Assembly: GCA_009823505.1 (NCBI GenBank)
Contig: VZQC01005558.1
Location: forward strand, 592,108-656,107
Direction: 5' to 3'
Length of the DNA: 64,000 bases
Origin: Rhizomys pruinosus
Taxonomy: Eukaryota; Chordata; Mammalia; Rodentia; Spalacidae
Shown piece after piece: positions 51,500 through 63,650 of the stretch; within the stretch, counting starts at the first letter, position 1; each line of letters begins with the position of its first letter. A program made the position numbers and the translations under genes. The notes below the pieces were generated by a model, which was not told where the DNA came from, did no database searches, and worked only from the letters and a program-made list of their open reading frames with translations.

Positions 51500-54155
51500 G
51501 TTGGGGTCTGCTGCTTATTTCCTCAGTTCTATGATGACTTCTATGAGTATTTATTAAATATGTGTGTTTGTGCATGTAAAACGTGTTACTCCAAAGTGTT
51601 TACTCACTGAGAAGCATTTACTTAGGGTACCATGGGCTATCACTTAGGATACAGAACAAAATTAACGCATAGAACAAAATGAAAATGCTCCCACTTTCCC
51701 TTCTATTCCAGGGAGGGAAGCAGAAAAAGACCTCAGGAGCATGTGTGTAGGCACAGTCATACCAGCCCATGCAACACCAAGAGGTGACACCTTCTTGGAA
51801 GGATAGCCAAGTCCACTGATCATAGGCAGAAGGTGCTGAGTTCAATTCCAGGCAGGACAAGAGAATGTAGTACCCAGGCTGGAGCAGACAGAGAAAAGGA
51901 AAAGCTGGGGACTTGCTTTGGAGAGATTGAGGAGAGCCAGGCTCTGCAAGCTGAGTTGTATTCTAAATGCGATGAGAAACTGCAAGGGAGTGTTACTGCA
52001 TAATAGCAATGGACCAGAGAGAGGAACGAGGAGATGAGAAAGAGGATGAGAGAGAGAGAGTGAGACAAGAAAGAGAGAGAGGAGGGAATGAGGATGGAGG
52101 AGGAGGAGAGCGAGAGAGAAGAGGACTGGGGGATGAGAGAGGCCTGTGAATCTCAGTCACTCTTACTGACTCCTGAGCTTTGAGCGTTATTTTACCTTTC
52201 TGAGCTATGGAGCGTCTCTGCAGGTTAGGATTGTTTCACCTCACCTTAGAACATCTATGTTTAGAAGCTTAATTTTAGACAACCTGTGTGAATCAGAGGT
52301 TCCTTTTCGAAAAAATTTTTAAAAAGAAAATTGGGAGCCATTATAGAGAATGTTTTGTCCTCTCCCCCAGTTCCATATGCTAAAGCTCTCCCCGAGATGT
52401 GGTAGAATTTGGAAGCAGAGCCTAAAGGAAATAATCAGGGTTAGATGAGGTCACATGACTGGCGTCTCCATGATGGGCTTGCTGCCCCTATAAACAAGAA
52501 GAAGACATGATCACTGCCAGGACACAAGGAAGAGGTGGCTCTCTGCTCACCAGGACAGTCTAAGATGAGCCGTAATCTGCCAATACCCAAACCTCAGCTT
52601 CCACCATCAGAACTTGAAGGAACAGATTTATGTAATTTAAGTCAACCTCTTTCTGGTATATTTGTTACAGCACCTGACCTATGTGTGCTACAGAAGCAAC
52701 CAAAAATGTCTAAGCCATGAAAAGAAGCATTGCTTTCATGTTTGATTATACGGTGAAGGACACAACACCCATCCCAAAAGCTGCCTTGGTAAGTACAACA
52801 GAGCAGAGCTGTGCTCTCTAGGAGTGCCAGGTGGGTTCCCAGCATGTTACATGTGCTGCTTCATCTGTTTCTGGGAGCTGCTTCTTGAACTGATTACTAT
52901 TAATACTGGTTTTACAGCACAGAGAGGAACATGAAGGGGTAAGTTCAAAGCAGAAGCGAGGTAGATCTAGCAAGTCACCGCTCATCCGACTCAACCTTAA
53001 CGAAAGCTTTTGCAGTTGTGTTTGCACACTGAGCCAACGAATCCCCATTGGCCCCCCATCATAAAACCTTGCAGTAAGGGCTCTAGCTCACGTTCTAACC
53101 TATCCAATTCCCTATTAAGACTATCATATTCTGACTATCACCTCAAGTTTATAACAGAAAAAGCCCAGTAAGTTGGTATTCATGAACTGAACAATAATAC
53201 ATTTAATTCCAACCAACATATCTACATGTCTGGATTATTATGTGCCATAGCACGTTGCTGCTAAAGGGTGCTTCCCTAGTGAATTCAAAATCACCTCACA
53301 TTAGCAATGACAAAGATAATTGTGTTCGAGCTAGATTTGGGGGGTGATTTCTACAACATTAGGGAAATGGCAATAATATAATCATCATCATCATCACTAG
53401 ACATCTGAGTAAAAATTGGTTGCCCCAATGATTGAGCTTATGGAGGGAGGAAAAGAAGAGAACGCTTGAGAGGAGGGACAGGGATGCTCAAGAGGAGTTT
53501 CTCTCTTGCAGTCCAATGAGCCACCCTAGATGTAGTAGGTGCTCTTCCGGGATTACATTCATAAATGAATCTAGTTATATTCTCAACTCATTGCCCAGTG
53601 AACAGAAATATAGGGCAGCAATTCACAAAAAAAAAAAAAAATATACTACTGAAGACCACATTCCAGCTAGGGTATGGGTCTGTCTCCCAGTCATATCTTA
53701 CATTTAGGGTTCCATGGACATGTGTAGGTTCAGATATTTTCAAATCACCTTCTCACATTCCTAAGGTTTTCTTGCTCTTTGCAAAACCTTGAATTGTATT
53801 TTACCCTATCACCAGTTCATGGTGTTAATACAAAATCACATAGCTATATGCAGAAAAGATACATATTTTATAATATAAAATTTTATGATGAATGTGAATG
53901 TCTAATAAGAAATTAACTAATGCATAGACTAGCCACACAATGCTATCATTAAAACCAGTAACAGACTTCGTGTTGAGATGGCAAAATGTCCCTTCCGTTG
54001 TTAGGTGAGAAAGCAGTTTATAGAAACAGCATATGGAGCATGGAACCTTTTCTACAAAGTAAAAACATACCACCTAGATGATCATGGGAATACAGATGAT
54101 GTCTGTGGAAGGCTCACTGAAATGATCAGTTTCTTTGCAACTATTAAATGACTTG
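51500..54155. other. Unique arm DNA (left), no gene recognised
   Basis: Contains a GA-rich tract (52,015-52,135) and an ATC triplet run (53,382-53,398). Short frames at 51,618-51,860, 52,535-52,720 and 52,642-52,845 are exactly mirrored in the right arm. Their preservation reflects the duplication, not selection; none has a recognisable domain. Confidence 0.6.
52015..52135. repeat. (GA)n-rich tract, left arm
   Basis: Irregular GA repeat; the mirrored (CT)n at 62,556-62,633 is much shorter and more regular, a clear arm difference. Confidence 0.92.
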
Positions 54156-54161
54156 ATTGTA

Positions 54162-54325
54162 CCGGACGTTGGTGGCGCATGCCTTTAATCTTAGCACTTG
54201 GGAGGCAGAGGCAGGCAGATTTTTGTTGAGTTCAAGCCAGCTTTCTTGGTACTACAGAGTGAGGTTCCAGGACATGCTGGGGGCTATTTAGGGGCACCCT
54301 GTATTTTAAAAGGACAAAAAAAATC
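54162..54325 (+). mobile_element. B1 SINE in left arm
   Basis: 'ggtggcgcatgcctttaatc', 'gaggcagaggcaggcag', then a disturbed second half. Mirror copy at 60,460-60,615. Confidence 0.9.
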
Positions 54326-54329
54326 ATGA

Positions 54330-55580
54330 CTGATTGCATTTCTTTATAACCTGGATCTATGCATAAAGATGTTACAAAGTGATTAGTCAAACACAAGAGG
54401 CAACTTCTACCAAATGCTAGCAAAGCAATGTCTCACTCCATGAACATACTTTCTGGTTCAAGATTAGCAAAAGCAAGTAGGGTCATCCAGCTCAGCATGG
54501 TCACCAGTTGGGTAACATATTCCTTGACAAGAATAGAAAATGTTCTCTGTTTGAGCAGTACAGCCAGAGACGGGTGCTGTCCATTGTCACAACTGGTTTA
54601 TCCCAACCAGTCACAGCATGGAAGGCTCACTGAAGCTGTCCCAGCAGTGGTATTCAGCTGTCCGATACCTGCGGGCCTCAACGGTGTCTTTCAGCTCTGG
54701 TTGTGAGGTAAATACAGAGCCCAGCCATGCTAGGAGTTCCTGCTTCGATGTGTAAATATAAAGCAGACAACAGGGAGCCCAGAACCAGAGAAGTGCCATG
54801 CACACCAACCAGATTGACAGATTGCCAGGAACAAACCTAAATATTTTGTGCACCGGTATTATGACCATCATTTTTGTTCGGGTGACATTTAACAAAATTT
54901 ATTTGATATAATAAAGTATGAGAAAAAGAAAAACCACTGACCAAAATGGTGGTGGGAATAAAATGTGTAATTGGAAGATGAAGCTGCCTCTCCTTTGCCT
55001 TACTATCATTTCACTTTTTATATAAAATGATGCCCAGAGAGTGGAAAACAAAGCCCTGTGCCACTTAGGGATCAGGTTTCATTCCTTAGGGAGCCACTTT
55101 ATATAGAGAAATGGGAGACTGGGGAAATTCTGGAGTCCCTTAGCCGAAAGCTGCTTGCTCCCTCTGTATTTCAATAACCCATATGTTCAGAGCAATAACC
55201 TCTTCACAACTCTAACTACAGACAAGACTTCATTCCCAGATGGCTTGGCTTCTCTGTGTTTTGACCACACAGAAAATCACGCTGTCTAAACATCTCTGGA
55301 ACTTGGCCTAAAAAGTATCACAGGTGTGGGAAGAACGCCATGGTTTTAAAGGCATTGGGACAGTCCATTCATTCTGTCATACTCTGTGAGCGATATGTTG
55401 TACACTTAGTAACTTCAAACAACATGGACTGCTTAGCTCTGTTTGGTCCATCAGAAGGCAGGTGAAGCTGGCTAGTTCTCTGCCCAGAACTGAGACCGTC
55501 CAAGATACAGTCTTCTCTCCTATTTAACTAGGGGGGGTAAGGTGAGTAAATGATCTTCAGCTCATTTCTAGCCTATGGGC
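54330..55580. other. Unique arm DNA (left), no gene recognised
   Basis: Mirror of 59,218-60,455. No gene or repeat that I can name. Confidence 0.55.
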
Positions 55581-55583
55581 AAC

Positions 55584-56289
55584 GTTAGGTTCTTTGTGAT
55601 TAGAGGGCTGATCCCAATAGGGAGTCAGCCAGTGGCTGGTTGCAACAATTCAAGTTCTCATGCATTCCCTCCCATATGATGCAGTCATCTAGAATGAGTA
55701 TATGACCTATGTGTCTTGAATTTTTTGTTAATAAAATAGTGTGGAGCTGTTTTGAAAAATGTGGGGATGAAATAGCTCAAGTAGAAACCTAGTCTTGACA
55801 TATATCATGAACTTCAGTTGTACCTGTGAAGAGGTAACTGGGAAAGAAATTTCAATTCTAGTTCTGTTTCTTGGGCTGTACATAGCTTGGATTTTGAAGT
55901 AAAAGTTGATCGTCTAGTAAAGTTTGTCTCAAAGACAAAGCAACTGAAAAGCCACATTCTAGACTACCTGTTGATATATATTTACTTGTCACATTTCTGA
56001 TAAAGATGAAGTCCTTTTCTGTCTTTTAAAACCTGGAACAGGACTGACTATTAAGGAATTTTGTAAATTTCACCCAATACTGTAAAAGTACAAGTCTCTT
56101 CACGGTTTATGACAGATTGTTTTAAATTAAATGCAAATTGTCAGGCACAAAGTCAAAAAAAAGAAAAAGAAAAAAGAGAGAAGAAGGGGTCATATGGGAG
56201 GGATTGGCATTGAGAACTTGTAATTGTTGCAACCAGTCCACTGGCTGACATCCTACTGGGATCAGCCTTCTAATCACAAAGAACCTAAC
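55584..56289. mobile_element. Element with ~96-bp terminal inverted repeats, left arm copy
   Basis: 55,584-55,679 and 56,190-56,289 are inverted copies of each other, beginning gttaggttctttgtgattag. They enclose about 510 bp that ends in an A-rich run (56,155-56,185) on the plus strand. Layout and limits are the same as in the right-arm copy (58,527-59,217), where the repeats are cleaner. Confidence 0.85.
55735..56185 (+). pseudogene. Retrocopy-like insert with poly-A tail, source gene unknown
   Basis: Between the terminal repeats, the plus strand looks like an mRNA 3' end: a short frame at 55,807-55,902 reads MNFSCTCEEVTGKEI followed by a hydrophobic stretch (SILVLFLGLYIAWILK) and a stop. 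Then comes untranslated-looking sequence, a weak poly-A signal (aaataaa in the right-arm copy) and an A-rich run. A tail-anchored or single-pass membrane protein end is possible, but I do not recognise it and the frame breaks upstream. It could also be chance coding in an unknown repeat. Confidence 0.4.
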
Positions 56290-57237
56290 TAGCTATAGAG
56301 ATTGGAGAAGCCAATAGAGCACCAATTAATATAAATGCAGAACAGAAACTCCCCAACATGTCATAGTAAAAACATAATGTATAGAACAAAGAGAGTATAT
56401 TAAAAGATGTTAGAGAAAAACAAGTTACATGTAAAGAAAACTCATCAAAATTATAGCTGAACTTTGCTAAGGAAAACTGAAAGCCAGAAGAGCTTGGACC
56501 AACAGTATTCCCAGTTCTAAAAACCATGGTCCCAATCCAGAATGTGTTTTCCAGCAAACTGTCTATCATGGTCAAGGGAATGGAAAATCTTTCATGACAT
56601 AAATAGGCTGAAAGAATTTATGTCCACCAAACCAGCACCATAGAGAATATTTAAAATAATACAAAGACTAAAGAAAGTATAAGTATACCAAAGAGGCTAC
56701 AGAAGAAAAAAAGAAAGATTATATACAACGGAAAACATAAGAGGCCCACAACACAAGAAGAAAAAATAGATGTATCCATACTACACCCAAAATAATAACA
56801 CTAAATCATCAACAGCCTCAATTCCCCTGTCAAAAGACTAGGATAGTAGAATTGATCAGAAGGAAACCTGTCTTTGTGCTTCTTCAAAAAATTCATCTCA
56901 CTTTCAGGTAGACACTACCTTAGAGTGAAGAGTTGAAAACAATTATTCAAACAAGATAGCTATAAAAAGCAAGCAGGTGTTCATCATTCTAATATCTGAC
57001 AAAATAGACTTTAAATTAAACTAGTCAGAAGAGATAGAGTTACTTCATTATAATTAATAGGAATATTTGATCAAGAAGACATTAAAATCATGAATAATAG
57101 GCAACAAACTCTATAGCACCCAAATTCAAAACAGTACTCCAGGATATAAACGCAATTAACCCACCATCGTAAATAGTAGTGACTTTATACCCTACTGTCT
57201 CAATTAGACAGGTTAACTGAACAAAGAGGATCTTTGT
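56290..57237 (+). mobile_element. LINE-1 fragment (ORF1 end / ORF2 start), left arm
   Basis: Reverse complement of L1-D sequence 41,148-42,085: ORF1 C-terminal part at 56,290-56,620, then the ORF1-ORF2 junction and the start of ORF2. No intact frame. Confidence 0.85.
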
Positions 57238-57335
57238 TGAGTTCAAGGCCCCTGGTCTACAGACGGAGTTCCAGGACAGCTGGGGCTGACAGGACCTGTC
57301 TTCAAAAGACCAAAAAAAAAAAAAAAAAAAAAAAA
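57238..57335 (+). mobile_element. B1 SINE at the turn, left arm
   Basis: 'gagttcaaggcccctggtc', 'ttccaggacagctggggc' and a run of about 24 A. This is the mirrored copy of the B1 at 41,037-41,147. Confidence 0.9.
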
Positions 57336-57450
57336 GAATAAACATCTGATTAATATGAAGTCTTACATGAACTGGGCCTAGCAGACACTACGAATTTCAC
57401 CCAAGCACCACCAAGAATCACTTTCACTTTTTGTGGTTTTTTTTTTTTTT
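57336..57450. other. Turn of palindrome 2
   Basis: 57,336-57,432 is the reverse complement of the L1-D spacer 40,936-41,036. It ends in a T-run (57,432-57,446) matching the poly-A of the B1 at 40,771-40,935. After a short odd word (acagcctcccatagcc, 57,447-57,462) the right arm starts. Confidence 0.85.
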
Positions 57451-57454
57451 TACA

Positions 57455-57562
57455 GCCTCCCATAGCCTTTTTTTTTGGTCTTTTTGAGACAGGGTCTCCC
57501 TGTAGCCCCAGCTGTCCTGGAACTCACTCTGTAGACCAGGCTGGCCTTGAACTCACAAAGAT
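57455..57562 (-). mobile_element. B1 SINE at the turn, right arm
   Basis: 'ggtctttttgagacaggg', 'tctccctgtagccccagc', 'ctggccttgaactcacaaag'; the cleanest of the three copies of this B1. Confidence 0.93.
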
Positions 57563-58526
57563 CCTCCTTTGTTCAGTTAACCTGTCTATTGAAGACAGTA
57601 GGGTATTAAAGTCACCTACTATTACTGATGGTGGGGTTAATTTGCGTTTTATAGTCCTGGAGTACTGTTTTGAATTTGGGTGCTATAGAGTTTGGTGCCT
57701 ATATATTCATGATTTTAATGTCTTCTTGATCAAATATTCCTTTAATTATAATGAAGTAACTCTATCTCTTCTGACTAGTTTTAATTTGAAGTCCATTTTG
57801 TCAGATATTAGAATTGTAACACCTGCTTGCTTTTTATAGCTATTTGTTTGGAATATTGTTTTCAACCTTTCACTCTAAGGTAGTGTCTATCCTTGAAAGT
57901 GAGATGAATTTTTTGAAGATAGCACAAAGACAGGTTTTCCTTCTTGATCAATTCTACTATCCTATGTCTTTTGACAGGGGAATTGAGGCTGTTGATATTT
58001 AGTGTTATTATTTTGAGGTGTGTATTGGATACTCTCATTTTAATTTCTTTGTGTTTGTGGGCCTCTTTTGTTTTTCCGTTGTTATATCTTTCTTTGTTTT
58101 CTTTCTGTAGCCTCTTTGGTATACTTATTACTTTCTTTAGTCTTTTGTATTATTTTAAATATTCTCTATGGTGCTGGTTTGGTGGAGATAAATTCTTTCA
58201 GCCTATTTATGTCATGAGAAATTTTCCATTTCCCTTGACCATGATAGACAGTTTGCTGGAAAACACATTCTGGATTGGGACCATGGTTATTTAGAACTGG
58301 GAATACTTTGGTCCAAGCTCTTCTGGCTTTCATAGTTTCCTTAGAAAGTTCAGCTATAATTTTGATGAGTTTTCCTTTACATGTAACTTGTTTTTCTCTA
58401 ACATCTTTTAATATACTCTCTTTGTTCTATACATTTAATGTTTTTTTACTATGACATGTTTTGGGGAGTTTCTGTTCTGATTATATATAATTGGTGCTCT
58501 ATGTGCTTCTCCAATCTCTATAGCTA
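57563..58526 (-). mobile_element. LINE-1 fragment (ORF1 end / ORF2 start), right arm
   Basis: Same as 41,148-42,085, with fewer indels, e.g. the minus-strand ORF1 C-terminal part at 58,200-58,520 and the ORF1-ORF2 junction near 57,950-58,060. The L1 sequence stops at about 58,525, directly at the terminal repeat of the next element. Confidence 0.88.
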
Positions 58527-59217
58527 GTTAGGTTCTTTGTGATTAGAAGGCTGATCCCAGTAGGATGTCAGCCAGTGGCTGGTTGCAACAATTCAAGTTC
58601 TCATGCAATCCCTCCCATATGACCCCTTCTTCTTCTTCTTTTTTTTTTTTTTTTGACTTTGTACCTGACAATTTGCATTTATTTAAACAATCTGTCATAA
58701 ACCGTGAAGAGACTTGTACTTTTACAGTATTGGGTGAAATTTACAAAATTCCTTAATAGTCAGTCCTGTTCCAGGTTTTAAAGACATGAAGGTACTTCAT
58801 CTTTTCAGAAATGTGACAAGTTATAATATATCACAAGGTAAGTCTAGAATGGCTTTTCATTATGCTTTGTCTTTGAGAACAAACTTACTAGACGATCAAC
58901 TATTCTTCAAAATCCAAGCTATGTACAGCCCAAGAAACAGAACTAGAATTGAAATTTCTTTCCCAGTTACCTCTTCACAGGTACAACTGAAGTTCATGAT
59001 ATATGTCAAGACTAGGTTTCTACTTGAGCTATTTCATCCCCACATTTTTAAAACAGCTCCACACTATTTTATTAACAAAAAATTCAAGACACATAGGTCA
59101 TATACTCATTCTAGAGACTCATCATATGGGAGGGAATGCATGAGAACTTGAATTGTTGCAACCAGCCACTGGCTGACTCCCTATTGGGATCAGCCCTCTA
59201 ATCACAAAGAACCTAAC
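58527..59217. mobile_element. Element with 96-bp terminal inverted repeats, right arm copy
   Basis: 58,527-58,622 and 59,122-59,217 are inverted copies, both 96 bp, with about five mismatches and no gap (near 95% identity). They enclose about 500 bp. No target duplication is visible (flanks tagcta and ttgccc). I recognise no transposase and no known MITE ends. The retrocopy-like insert has its tail (T-run at 58,638-58,654 on the plus strand) close to the left repeat. Confidence 0.85.
58638..59115 (-). pseudogene. Retrocopy-like insert, right arm copy
   Basis: Mirror of 55,735-56,185. The minus strand has an aaataaa signal near 58,680 and a poly-A end at 58,638-58,654. The short membrane-like frame is altered at its end by an indel. 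Plus-strand frames at 58,565-59,151 are antisense and not genes. Confidence 0.4.
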
Positions 59218-60455
59218 TTGCCCATAGGCTAAAATGAGCTTGAAGATCTTTACTCCTTACCCCCTAGTTAAATAGGAGAGAAGACTGTATCTTGGACGGT
59301 CTCAGTTCTGGGCAGAGAACTAGCCAGCTTCACCTGCCTTCTGATGGACCAAACAGAGCTAAGCAGTCCATGTTGTTTGAAGTTACTAAGTGTACAACAT
59401 ATCGCTCACAGAGTATGACAGAATGAATGGACTGTCCCAATGCCTTTAAAACCATGGCGTTCTTCCCACACCTGTGATACTTTTTAGGCCAAGTTCCAGA
59501 GATGTTTAGACAGCGTGATTTTCTGTGTGGTCAAAACACAGAGAAGCCAAGCCATCTGGGAATGAAGTCTTGTCTGTAGTTAGAGTTGTGAAGAGGTTAT
59601 TGCTCTGAACATATGGGTTATTGAAATACAGAGGGAGCAAGCAGCTTTCGGCTAAGGGACTCCAGAATTTCCCCAGTCTCCCATTTCTCTATATAAAGTG
59701 GCTCCCTAAGGAATGAAACCTGATCCCTAAGTGGCACAGGGCTTGTTTCCACTCTCTGGGCATCATTTTTAATATAAAATGAAATGATAGTAAGAAAGGA
59801 GGAGGCAGCTTCATCTTCCAATTACACATTTTATTCCCACCACCATTTTGGTCCAGTGGTTTCTGTTTCTCATACTTTATTCCAAATAAATTTATGTTAA
59901 ATTGTCATCCCTGAACAAAAATGATGGTCATAATACCAGTGCATCAATATTTAGGTTTGTTTTCCTGGCAATCTGCAAATCTGTTGGTGTGCATGGCACT
60001 TCCTGGTTCATGGCTCCCTGTTGTCTGCTTTATATTTACACATCGAAGCAGGAACTCCTAGCATGGCTGGGCTCTGTATTTACCTCACAACCAGAGCTGA
60101 AAGACACCGTTGAGGCCCGCAGGTATCGGACAGACTGAATACCACTGCTGGGACAGCTTCAGATGAGCTTCCATGCTGTGACTGTTGGGAGTAAACCAGT
60201 GCTGACAATGGACAGCACCCGTCTCTGGCTGTACTGCTCAAACAGAGAACATTTTCTATTCTTGTCAAGGAATATGTTACCCAACTGGTGACCATGCTGA
60301 GCTGGATGACCCTACTTGCTTTTGCTAATCTTGAACCAGAAAGTATGTTCATGGAGTGAGACATTGCTTTGCTAGCATTTGGTAGAAGTTGCCTCTTGTG
60401 TTTGACTAATCACTTTGTAACATCTTTTGCATATATCCAGGTTATAAAGAATGCA
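59218..60455. other. Unique arm DNA (right), no gene recognised
   Basis: Mirror of 54,330-55,580. Nothing else supported. Confidence 0.55.
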
Positions 60456-60459
60456 ATCA

Positions 60460-60615
60460 AGTCATTTTTTTTTGTCTTTTCAAAACAGGGTCTCCCTATA
60501 GCCCCAGCTGTCCTGGAACTCACTCTGTAGACCAGGCTGGCTTTGAACTCACAAAATCTGCCTGCCTCTGCCTCCCAAGTGCTAAGATTAAAGGCATGCG
60601 CCACCACGTCCGGTA
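60460..60615 (-). mobile_element. B1 SINE in right arm
   Basis: Clean B1 on the minus strand: 'ccggacgtggtggcgcatgc', 'ttaatcttagcacttggg', 'gaggcagaggcaggcag', T-run at 60,464-60,472. It is in better shape than its left-arm mirror (54,162-54,325). Confidence 0.95.
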
Positions 60616-62555
60616 CAATCAAGTCATTTAATAGTTGCAAAGAAACTGATCATTTCAGTGAGCCTTCCACAGACATCATCTGTATTCCCATGATCATCTA
60701 GGTGGTATGTTTTTACTTTGTAGAAAAGGTTCCATGCTCCATATGCTGTTTCTATAAACTGCTTTCTCACCTAACAACGGAAGGGACATTTTGCCATCTC
60801 AACACGAAGTCTGTTACTGGTTTTAATGATAGCATTGTGTGGCTAGTCTATGCATTAGTTAATTTCTTATTAGACATTCACATTCATTCTAAATTTTATA
60901 TTATAAAATATGTATCTTTCTGCATATAGCTATGATTTTGTATTAACACCTGAACTGTGATAGGGTAAATACAATTCAAGGTTTGCAAAGAGCAAGAAAA
61001 CCTTAGGAATGTGAGAAGGTGATTTGAAAATATCTGAACCTACACATGTCCATGGGAACCTAAATGTAAGATAGACTGGGAGACAGACCATACCCTAGCT
61101 GAATGTGGTCTTCAGTAAGTTATTTTTTTTTTTTTTGGAATTGCTGCCCTATATTTCTGTTCACTGGGCATGAGTTGAGAATATAACTAGATTCATTTAT
61201 GAATGTAATCCCTGGAAGAGCACCTACTACATCTAGGGTGGCTCATTGGACTGCAAGAGAGAAACTCCTCTTGAGCATCCCTGTCCCTCCTCTCAAGCGT
61301 TCTCTTCTTTTCCTCCCTTCATGCTCAATCTTGGGGCACCAATTTTACTCAGTGTCTGTGATGATGATGATGATTAATTATTATTGCCATTTCCATAATG
61401 TGTAGAAATCACCCCAAATCTAGCTCAACACAATTATCTTTGTCATTGCTAATGTGAGGTGATTTTGAATTCACTAGGGAAGCCCCTTGTAGCACGTGCT
61501 TCCATATACATCCAGACATGTATGATTGTGTTGTTAAGATGTATTATTGTCTTCTGAATACCAACTTACTGCTTTTTCTTGGTTTTCAGTTAAAGAGGTT
61601 AGTAGAAATGATAGTTCTTATATAGGGCCCCAAATGATATCTTTCAAAGTGGTCTAGGAGCCCCCACCTGTCAAGGCTTTTCTTTTAATGTCTGTTTCTT
61701 TATTTTAGGTCAGATCGTGCCTTCTCTTTGAACTTACCCCTTCATGTTCCTCTCTGTGCTGTAAAACCAGTATTAATAGTAATCAGTTCAAGAAGCAGCT
61801 CCCAGAAACAGATGAAGCAGCACATGTAACATGCTGGGAACCCACCTGGCACTCCTAGAGAGCACAGCTCTGCTCTGTTGTACTTACCAAGGCAGCTTTT
61901 GGGATGGGTGTTGTGTCCTTCACCGTATAATCAAACATGAAAGCAATGCTTCTTTTCATGGCTTAGACATTTTTGGTTGCTTCTGTAGCACACATAGGTC
62001 AGGTGCTGTAACAAATATACCAGAAAGAGGTTGACTTAAATTACATAAATCTGTTCCTTCAAGTTCTGATGGTGGAAGCTGAGGTTTGGGTATTGGCAGA
62101 TTACGGCTCATCTTAGACTGTCCTGGTGAGCAGAGAGCCACCTCTTCCTTGTGTCCTGGCAGTGATCATGTCTTCTTCTTGTTTATAGGGGCAGCAAGCC
62201 CATCATGGAGACGCCAGTCATGTGACCTCATCTAACCCTGATTATTTCCTTTAGGCTCTGCTTCCAAATTCTACCACATCTCGGGGAGAGCTTTAGCATA
62301 TGGAACTGGGGGAGAGGACATAAACATTCAGTCTATAATGGCTCCCAATAGTTCTTTTTAAAAATTTATTCGAAAAGGACCTCTGATTCACACAGTGTTG
62401 TCTAAAATTAAGCTTCTTAACACATAAGATGTTCTAAGGTGAGGTGAAACATTCTACCCTGCAGAGACGCTCCATAAGCTCAGAAAGTAAATAACTCAAA
62501 GCTTCAGGAAGTCAGTAAGAGTGACTAGATTCACTAGGCCTCTCCATCCCCCAGT
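60616..62555. other. Unique arm DNA (right), no gene recognised
   Basis: Mirror of 52,136-54,155. A GAT triplet run lies at 61,363-61,374. Short mirrored frames (61,831-62,034 and 61,956-62,141) lack family features. Confidence 0.55.
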
Positions 62556-62618
<63 letters not shown>

Positions 62619-62633
62619 TTCTCTCTCCTCTCC
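62556..62633. repeat. (CT)n microsatellite, right arm
   Basis: About 35 CT units with two ttt interruptions; mirror of the GA tract at 52.0-52.1 kb, which is longer and irregular. Confidence 0.95.
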
Positions 62634-62639
62634 TGGTCC

Positions 62640-63160
62640 ATTGCTATTATGCAGTAACACTCCCTTGCAGTTTCTCATCGCATTTAGAATACAACTCAGC
62701 TTGCAGAGCCTGGCTCTCCTCAATCTCTCCAAAGCAAGTCCCCAGCTTTTCCTTTTCTCTGTCTGCTCCAGCCTGGGTACTACATTCTCTTGTCCTGCCT
62801 GGAATTGAACTCAGCACCTTCTGCCTATGATCAGTGGACTTGGCTATCCTTCCAAGAAGGTGTCACCTCTTGGTGTTGCATGGGCTGGTATGACTGTGCC
62901 TACACACATGCTCCTGAGGTCTTTTTCTGCTTCCCTCCCTGGAATAGAAGGGAAAGTGGGAGCATTTTCATTTTGTTCTATGCGTTAATTTTGTTCTGTA
63001 TCCTAAGTGATAGCCCATGGTACCCTAAGTAAATGCTTCTCAGTGAGTAAACACTTTGGAGTAACACGTTTTCATGCACAAACACACATATTTTAAAATA
63101 TCATAGAAGTCATCATAGAACTGAGGAAATAAGCAGCAGACCCCAACTTTAGCCTAAGAA
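62640..63160. other. Unique arm DNA (right), no gene recognised
   Basis: Holds the 80-codon frame 62,790-63,032, identical to the left-arm frame 51,618-51,860; no domain recognised. Confidence 0.5.
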
Positions 63161-63164
63161 CTAC

Positions 63165-63425
63165 TGGTAGCTAATTACTGCAGGGTGAGGAAGAGTTGAT
63201 TTTCTTTAAGAGAGAAATTCTAGATAGGTTGATTAGACTCCAGAGGATGAACTTGCACTGAGGAACTTCTGGGTACATAAACTTGACTCAATAGTCTTTA
63301 ACATATATGGCAGAATTAATGAAATCTGCAGGGAGACTATGGGGAGGTACAGATGGAGAAAGGGGCCTACTTATGATTAAGAAATTTTGTATGAAATGCA
63401 TAAAAAATCAATAAAAATATGCATT
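63165..63425 (+). mobile_element. LINE-1 3'UTR end
   Basis: 'gaggaagagttgattttc', 'ctagataggttgattagac', 'gcagaattaatgaaatct', closing with 'gaaatgcataaaaaatcaat' and an AATAAA-like signal. No ORF2 is left. Confidence 0.8.
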
Positions 63426-63499
63426 GAAAAAATCTAGTAAATATTCAGAAATAAATCTGTTTACTGGTAAAAAAAAAGAAGTAATGTGTGTATACACAT

Positions 63500-63650
63500 T
63501 TTTTTGGTCTTTATCAAGACAGGGTCTCCCTGTAGCCCAGCTGTCCTGGAACTCACTCTGTAGACCAGGCTGGCCTTGAACTCACAAAGATCCACTTCCT
63601 CTGCCTCCCAAGTGCTAGGATTAAAGGTGTGTGCCACCACGCCTGGCTAA
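63500..63650 (-). mobile_element. B1 SINE
   Basis: Clean B1 on the minus strand: 'gccaggcgtggtggcacac', 'ttaatcctagcacttggg', 'gaggcagaggaagtgg', 'gacagggtctccctgtagcc' on the plus strand. Mirror of 50,978-51,133. Confidence 0.95.

Larger units (their letters stand above)
50625..57450 (-). repeat. Palindrome 2, left (inverted) arm
   Basis: Reverse complement of the segment from 57.46 kb to the window end. Anchors: 50,685-50,760 with 63,880-63,945, 51,618-51,860 with 62,790-63,032 (identical 80-codon frame), 52,535-52,720 with 61,956-62,141 (identical 61-codon frame), 54,428-54,560 with 60,230-60,364, 57,211-57,230 with 57,562-57,582. It extends 100 bp beyond the right arm at the turn, into sequence matching 40,930-41,036. 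It may extend further left than can be judged. Confidence 0.95.

Noticed and set aside
54162..54423. Short minus-strand frame near the B1 at 54.2 kb as a gene
   Set aside because: It overlaps SINE sequence and shows no recognisable domain.
51618..63032. Identical short frames in the two arms of palindrome 2 (e.g. 52,535-52,720 and 61,956-62,141) as a conserved duplicated gene
   Set aside because: Identity follows from the duplication itself; neighbouring non-coding bases are equally alike and no domain is visible.
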